From: Streptomyces sp. SID8352
GTDB taxonomy: Bacteria > Actinomycetota > Actinomycetes > Streptomycetales > Streptomycetaceae
Direction: 5' to 3'
Assembly: GCF_009862265.1 (NCBI RefSeq)
Contig: NZ_WWGX01000043.1
Span: 58,276-122,275 of the forward strand
DNA length: 64,000 nucleotides
The position numbers were made by a program, and so were the translations under genes. Below, one piece after another: positions 61,048 to 64,000 of the stretch; the stretch's first letter is position 1; every line of letters begins with the position of its first letter. Below the pieces are notes generated by a model that saw nothing but the letters and a program-made list of their open reading frames with translations, did not search any database and was not told where the DNA came from.

Positions 61048-61935
61048 TCAGGCCGCCACGGGGCGGCAGCTCAGGCATTCCCGGTATCCGGCCGCCCGCG
61101 CCGCGTCCACCGAGGCGAACGGCACCCGGTGGCGTTCGGTGATGCGGCGGGCGTGCGCACAGGTCGGGTAGCAGAAGATCCGGGTCGTGTCGCTGCCCAG
61201 GTAGCGGGTTCCGTCGGCGGAGAACCGGTCCAGCCGCTCCTCGTCGACGCCCTCGTGGGCGCGCAGCCGGTCCACCAGCTCCGGCGGCAGACCGCAGGCC
61301 AGGGGACGGCCGTCCGGACCGCCCAGCCGGTGCACCGGGATCAGCACGGGAGCGGGGTTGGCCCGGACGGCCGCCAGCAGCTCCGCCGCGCTCGCCCCCG
61401 GCAGTCCCGCCTCCCGGCCCAGCCAGCCCAGGGGGCGCACCTGGCCGCGCGGGATGCCCCGCACCGCCTCCAGGACCCGCCACCGCTCGGGGGGCAGGGC
61501 GCCGTAGTCGTAGCGCAGCATCCGGTCGCGGCCGGTCCGCAGCGCCCCGGCGACACCGGGCAGCGGACGGGCGGTGCGCAGCGGGCTGTGCCCCGTGCGG
61601 CGCAGGTGCGCCTCCTCGAACTCCTCCGGAGTGCCGTACCGGTCGGCCGGCGCCGTCCCGGTGACCGCGCCCCGGCCGTGGGCCACGTAGAGCGCGGTGA
61701 CCGGGCCCGCGACCAGGGTGTAGCGGTCGTACGCGTGGTCGGGGACCCCGGCCCGCCGCATGATGCGGAGGGCCAGGTCCGCCGGCATCGGCACGTTCAG
61801 GGAGCCGAGGCCGGGGGGAGCGCCGTCACCGGTCCCGGCGGAGGGCGCGCCGGGCGCGGCCGACCCGTTCACGGAGCGGTGGGCCGGGTCGCGGGGCCCG
61901 TCGGGGCCGCCGGACCCGCGGTGGAGCCGGCTCAT
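61048..61935 (-). CDS. alkyltransferase-like/Ada zinc-domain fusion protein
   Basis: 295 residues from ATG 61935. Residues about 45-215 are an O6-alkylguanine-DNA alkyltransferase module (VPMPADLALRIMRRAG..., RWRVLEAVRGIPRGQVRPLGWLGREAGLPG) whose acceptor Cys is replaced: NPAPVLIPVHRLGG has PVHR instead of PCHR, as in alkyltransferase-like proteins. Residues about 240-295 are an Ada zinc-binding domain (RIFCYPTCAHAR ... ECLSCRPV, four Cys). The order is the reverse of E. coli Ada, and the araC-type HTH is missing. It may use the Ada Cys to take methyl groups from phosphotriesters and signal damage. It overlaps an ECF sigma factor gene by four bases (ATGA). Confidence 0.85.
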   Translation of the reverse strand: MSRLHRGSGGPDGPRDPAHRSVNGSAAPGAPSAGTGDGAPPGLGSLNVPMPADLALRIMRRAGVPDHAYDRYTLVAGPVTALYVAHGRGAVTGTAPADRYGTPEEFEEAHLRRTGHSPLRTARPLPGVAGALRTGRDRMLRYDYGALPPERWRVLEAVRGIPRGQVRPLGWLGREAGLPGASAAELLAAVRANPAPVLIPVHRLGGPDGRPLACGLPPELVDRLRAHEGVDEERLDRFSADGTRYLGSDTTRIFCYPTCAHARRITERHRVPFASVDAARAAGYRECLSCRPVAA

Positions 61936-62501
61936 CCGATCACCTCCTCTTCCGCCAGGTGGGGCGCGGCGCGCAGCGCGGCCAGCCCCCGCGACACCTG
62001 GGCCTTGACGGTGCCGACCGGGCACCCCAGCAGTTCCGCGATCTCGGTGTAGCTCAGTTCCCCCATGTGGCGCAGCACCACCGGCACCCGGTGGTGCTCG
62101 GGCAGTCCGGCGAGCGCGGCCACCAGCCGCTCCCTCGCGAACGCGTGCTCGGTCAGTCGTTCGGGTCCCGGACCGGTGTCCGTCAGGGGCAGCTCCTGGA
62201 CGTCCACGCCGTCGTCCGGGGCGGGCCGCCGGGTCAGGGTCCGCACGTGGTTGCGCCACACATTGGTGCCGATCGCCAGCAGCCAGGCCCTCGGCCTCAG
62301 CGCCCGCCGCCGCTCCGGCACGTAGTCCCGCAGCGCGGTGTAGGCCCGCAGGAACGTCTCCTGCGTCAGGTCCTCCACGTCGCGCGGGGCACCGGACAGC
62401 CGTAGCAGCACCGAGTACACGGCACCGCCGTGGGCGCGCACCAGTTCCGCGAACCCGCGGTCGAGGTCCGCCGCCAGTAAGTCGGTGAGCGGAGAGGGCA
62501 T
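61932..62501 (-). CDS. ECF-type RNA polymerase sigma factor
   Basis: 189 residues from ATG 62501 (ATG 62510 is possible but too close to GGGAGG). Sigma region 2: LVRAHGGAVYSVLLRLSGAPRDVEDLTQETFLRAYTAL; region 4: LPEHHRVPVVLRHMGELSYTEIAELLGCPVGTVKAQVSRGLAAL. No anti-sigma factor gene accompanies it. Instead its last codons overlap the alkyltransferase-like/Ada gene, making a two-gene unit that may sense DNA alkylation (the Ada-type protein) and redirect transcription (the sigma factor). This regulatory link is inference. Confidence 0.9.
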   Translation of the reverse strand: MPSPLTDLLAADLDRGFAELVRAHGGAVYSVLLRLSGAPRDVEDLTQETFLRAYTALRDYVPERRRALRPRAWLLAIGTNVWRNHVRTLTRRPAPDDGVDVQELPLTDTGPGPERLTEHAFARERLVAALAGLPEHHRVPVVLRHMGELSYTEIAELLGCPVGTVKAQVSRGLAALRAAPHLAEEEVIG

Positions 62502-62739
62502 CGTGTCCATCACCTCCCTGAACACCGCCGTCCGTCGAACGGTTGCGCCCGCCGGCACCGGCACCGCGCCGGGGACGGACGCCGGACCGCCCCGTCCGCC
62601 CGGCGGGCGGACCCTGCGGCGTCAGGCGCGGGCTCCCGGGCCGCCCCGACGCCGCTCCGGCCGTCCGCGGACCGGGGCGCGGTGCGGCGGGGGCGCGTGC
62701 GGGGCGCCGCGGGGCGGACGGGGCCGTGGCGACGAGGGC

Positions 62740-63429
62740 CTACCGTCCGCCGGGTCCCGGCCGCCACGCGGTGCCGAGCACGCAGTACGACACCGGCAGG
62801 GCCGGGCCCCGCTCGGGGAGCCGCATCCGGCGGTAGGGGCCCAGGGTGAACCCGGCCGACCGCAGGGCGGCGACCGGCTCCCGGGACAGATGGCAGCCGC
62901 CGGCCACGGCGGGCCAGAGCGTACGGTCCAGCGCGCGCTGGGCGAGGTTCATCGCCCGGCCGCCGCCGAGGCCGTGCTCGAAGAAGCGCACCTGGCCGCC
63001 CGGCCGCAGCACCCGGCGGACCTCCGCGAGCGCCCGTGGCAGGTCCCGGACGCTGCACAGCACCAGGGAGAACACGGCCGCGTCGAACGCCTCGCCCTTG
63101 ACCGGGAGCGCCTCCGCGACGCCCGGCACCATGTCCACCGGCACCTCGGCGCGCACGGCCGCCTCCAGGGCCAGACGGCGCAGCAGCCGCTCGGGTTCGA
63201 TGGCCACGACCTCCGAGACGGCGGCGGGGTAGTGCGCGAAGTTCAGGCCGTTGCCCGCGCCGATCTCGATGACCCGCCCGGACAGCCCGGCCAGCAGCCG
63301 CTCCCGCACCCGGCCGATGCCGAGCCGGGTCTCGGCCCGGGTGCCCGCGCGGGCGTAGCAGCGGGCGAACAGCGGATGACGCACGGCGTCCCGCGCCGTG
63401 CCGCGGTCCCGCACCGGTCCCCGGACCAT
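62740..63429 (-). CDS. class I SAM-dependent methyltransferase (UbiE/METTL7-like)
   Basis: 229 residues from ATG 63429. SAM-binding motif VIEIGAGNGLNFAHYPAAVSEVVAIEPE, then FDAAVFSLVLCSVRDLPRALAEVRRVLRPGGQVRFFEHG with the Methyltransf_11 post-I motifs. The tail (RRMRLPERGPALPVSYCVLGTAW) resembles METTL7/thiol methyltransferases. Substrate unknown. It lies beyond the ECF/Ada unit on the same strand with 238 bases between and is probably separate. Confidence 0.88.
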   Translation of the reverse strand: MVRGPVRDRGTARDAVRHPLFARCYARAGTRAETRLGIGRVRERLLAGLSGRVIEIGAGNGLNFAHYPAAVSEVVAIEPERLLRRLALEAAVRAEVPVDMVPGVAEALPVKGEAFDAAVFSLVLCSVRDLPRALAEVRRVLRPGGQVRFFEHGLGGGRAMNLAQRALDRTLWPAVAGGCHLSREPVAALRSAGFTLGPYRRMRLPERGPALPVSYCVLGTAWRPGPGGR

Positions 63430-63907
63430 GAACCCTCCTCCGCGGGCGCCCCCGCCCCGCCATCCTGCCCCCGGTCCCCGCCCGGCGCCCGCGCAAACCG
63501 GCGCCGTCGTGCGTCCCGGTCGCCCCGGTCGCCCCGGTCGCCCCGGGTCCGCCGTGGCCGCCGTGCCGCCCTCCGCGCCGGAGCGGCGGCGGGGCGAACT
63601 CCGGGCGCGTCCGGACTCCCCGGCCACGCGGTGCCGTACGGGCGCTTGCGCCGTGCTCCCCGCGCCGCGCAGGGGCCTCGCGGGTCCCCGTCCGCGCTCA
63701 CCGCCCACGCCGGGCGGTCCGGCCTCCCGCCCCGGGCGGCTCACCGGTCCTGGTCCCCTTGGCGCGGTGCCGGGGCCCCGGTCCCGCCGACGTGGCGCTC
63801 CGGGAGGGGGTTCGCCGGGCCGGGTGACGGAGGTCCGGCTCCGGCGGAAACGGCCCCGGCCGGGGCGGGCACCGAACGGCGCTCCGTCCACGGAGACCCG
63901 CCCCGCC
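63430..63907. other. 478-base region without a supported gene
   Basis: Contains three exact copies of the 9-base unit GGTCGCCCC at 63518-63544 and low-complexity DNA. Long minus-strand frames here are Arg/Gly/Pro-rich extensions of the methyltransferase frame and not conserved-looking. Confidence 0.45.
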
Positions 63908-64000
63908 GGGGCCGTGCCCGGGGCCGTGCCCGGGGCCGTGCCCGGGGCCGTGCCCGGGGCCGTGCCCGGGGCCGTGCCCGGGGCCGTGCCCGGGGCCGTG
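63908..64000. repeat. 12-base tandem repeat running off the window
   Basis: The unit GGGGCCGTGCCC is repeated with no mismatch about 7.75 times from 63908 to the last base. Because 12 is a multiple of three, any frame gives a four-residue repeat (GAVP on plus, GTAP or GHGP on minus). It may be the repetitive end of a protein gene that continues to the right, or an intergenic microsatellite. Confidence 0.85.

Noticed and set aside
1..64000. tRNA, rRNA or CRISPR features
   Set aside because: I looked for T-loop-like GTTCGANTC blocks, rRNA-conserved blocks and regularly spaced repeats and saw none; this was by eye, so a dedicated scan could still find a tRNA.

Overview
The window is high-GC actinobacterial chromosome, almost certainly Streptomyces. 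Third codon positions are strongly GC-biased, GTG and TTG starts are common, and the families are typical of the genus (SbcCD, AfsR-like NB-ARC/TPR regulator, ROK repressor, DUF4232 lipoprotein, MocR regulator). Fifty-four intact or edge-truncated genes and one decayed gene can be supported. I see no rRNA, tRNA or CRISPR array.

Layout. 1-12 kb: a membrane pair cut by the window edge, undecaprenyl-diphosphatase (uppP), a TVP38-type membrane protein, a spermidine-synthase-like methyltransferase, two tandem membrane-anchored paralogues, a hotdog protein, DedA, a gamma-carbonic anhydrase, an acyltransferase, a YbaK-like deacylase and a DUF4232 lipoprotein. 12-25 kb: a large NB-ARC/TPR regulator, a CoA-binding protein, a cysteinyl-tRNA-synthetase-like relic, an IMPACT protein, the sbcD-sbcC pair, a DUF885 hydrolase and an Lrp regulator divergent from a Cys/Met-metabolism PLP enzyme. 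25-35 kb: an ACT+GNAT protein, a decayed phoD-like gene, MarR, MocR, an alpha/beta hydrolase, and a GntR/HutC regulator with a DasR-type operator, followed by about 1.4 kb without a supported gene. 35-47 kb: a ROK regulator, a two-component system divergent from an ABC transporter, mug, purB, an SGNH hydrolase and two CNNM/CBS transporters.

The most interesting part is about 47.5-62.5 kb. A PRMT-like methyltransferase (55799-56836) lies next to a 473-residue heme-oxygenase-fold plus cupin enzyme (57039-58460). As I recall the published SznF residues, every diiron and cupin metal ligand is present at a constant +1 offset. The pair therefore looks like SznE/SznF, the enzymes that build the N-nitrosourea of streptozotocin from arginine. 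Downstream lie a Rieske protein, an ATP-grasp ligase and a LysE exporter. Upstream lie a transposase-derived protein with no catalytic residues, an amidase, an MFS exporter, a HAD phosphatase and a glycosyltransferase. DNA-alkylation repair genes stand on both sides: an intact alkylguanine-DNA alkyltransferase at 47.5-48.0 kb, and an unusual alkyltransferase-like/Ada zinc fusion coupled to an ECF sigma factor at 61.0-62.5 kb. I infer an N-nitroso natural-product cluster with possible self-protection. The product is not predictable from sequence alone.

Regulatory DNA is rich in perfect inverted repeats. Several stand between genes as likely terminators (14836, 21656, 44213, 47461, 60824); others sit in promoter regions as likely operators (12326, 32385, 32526, 38061, 53864, 55588).
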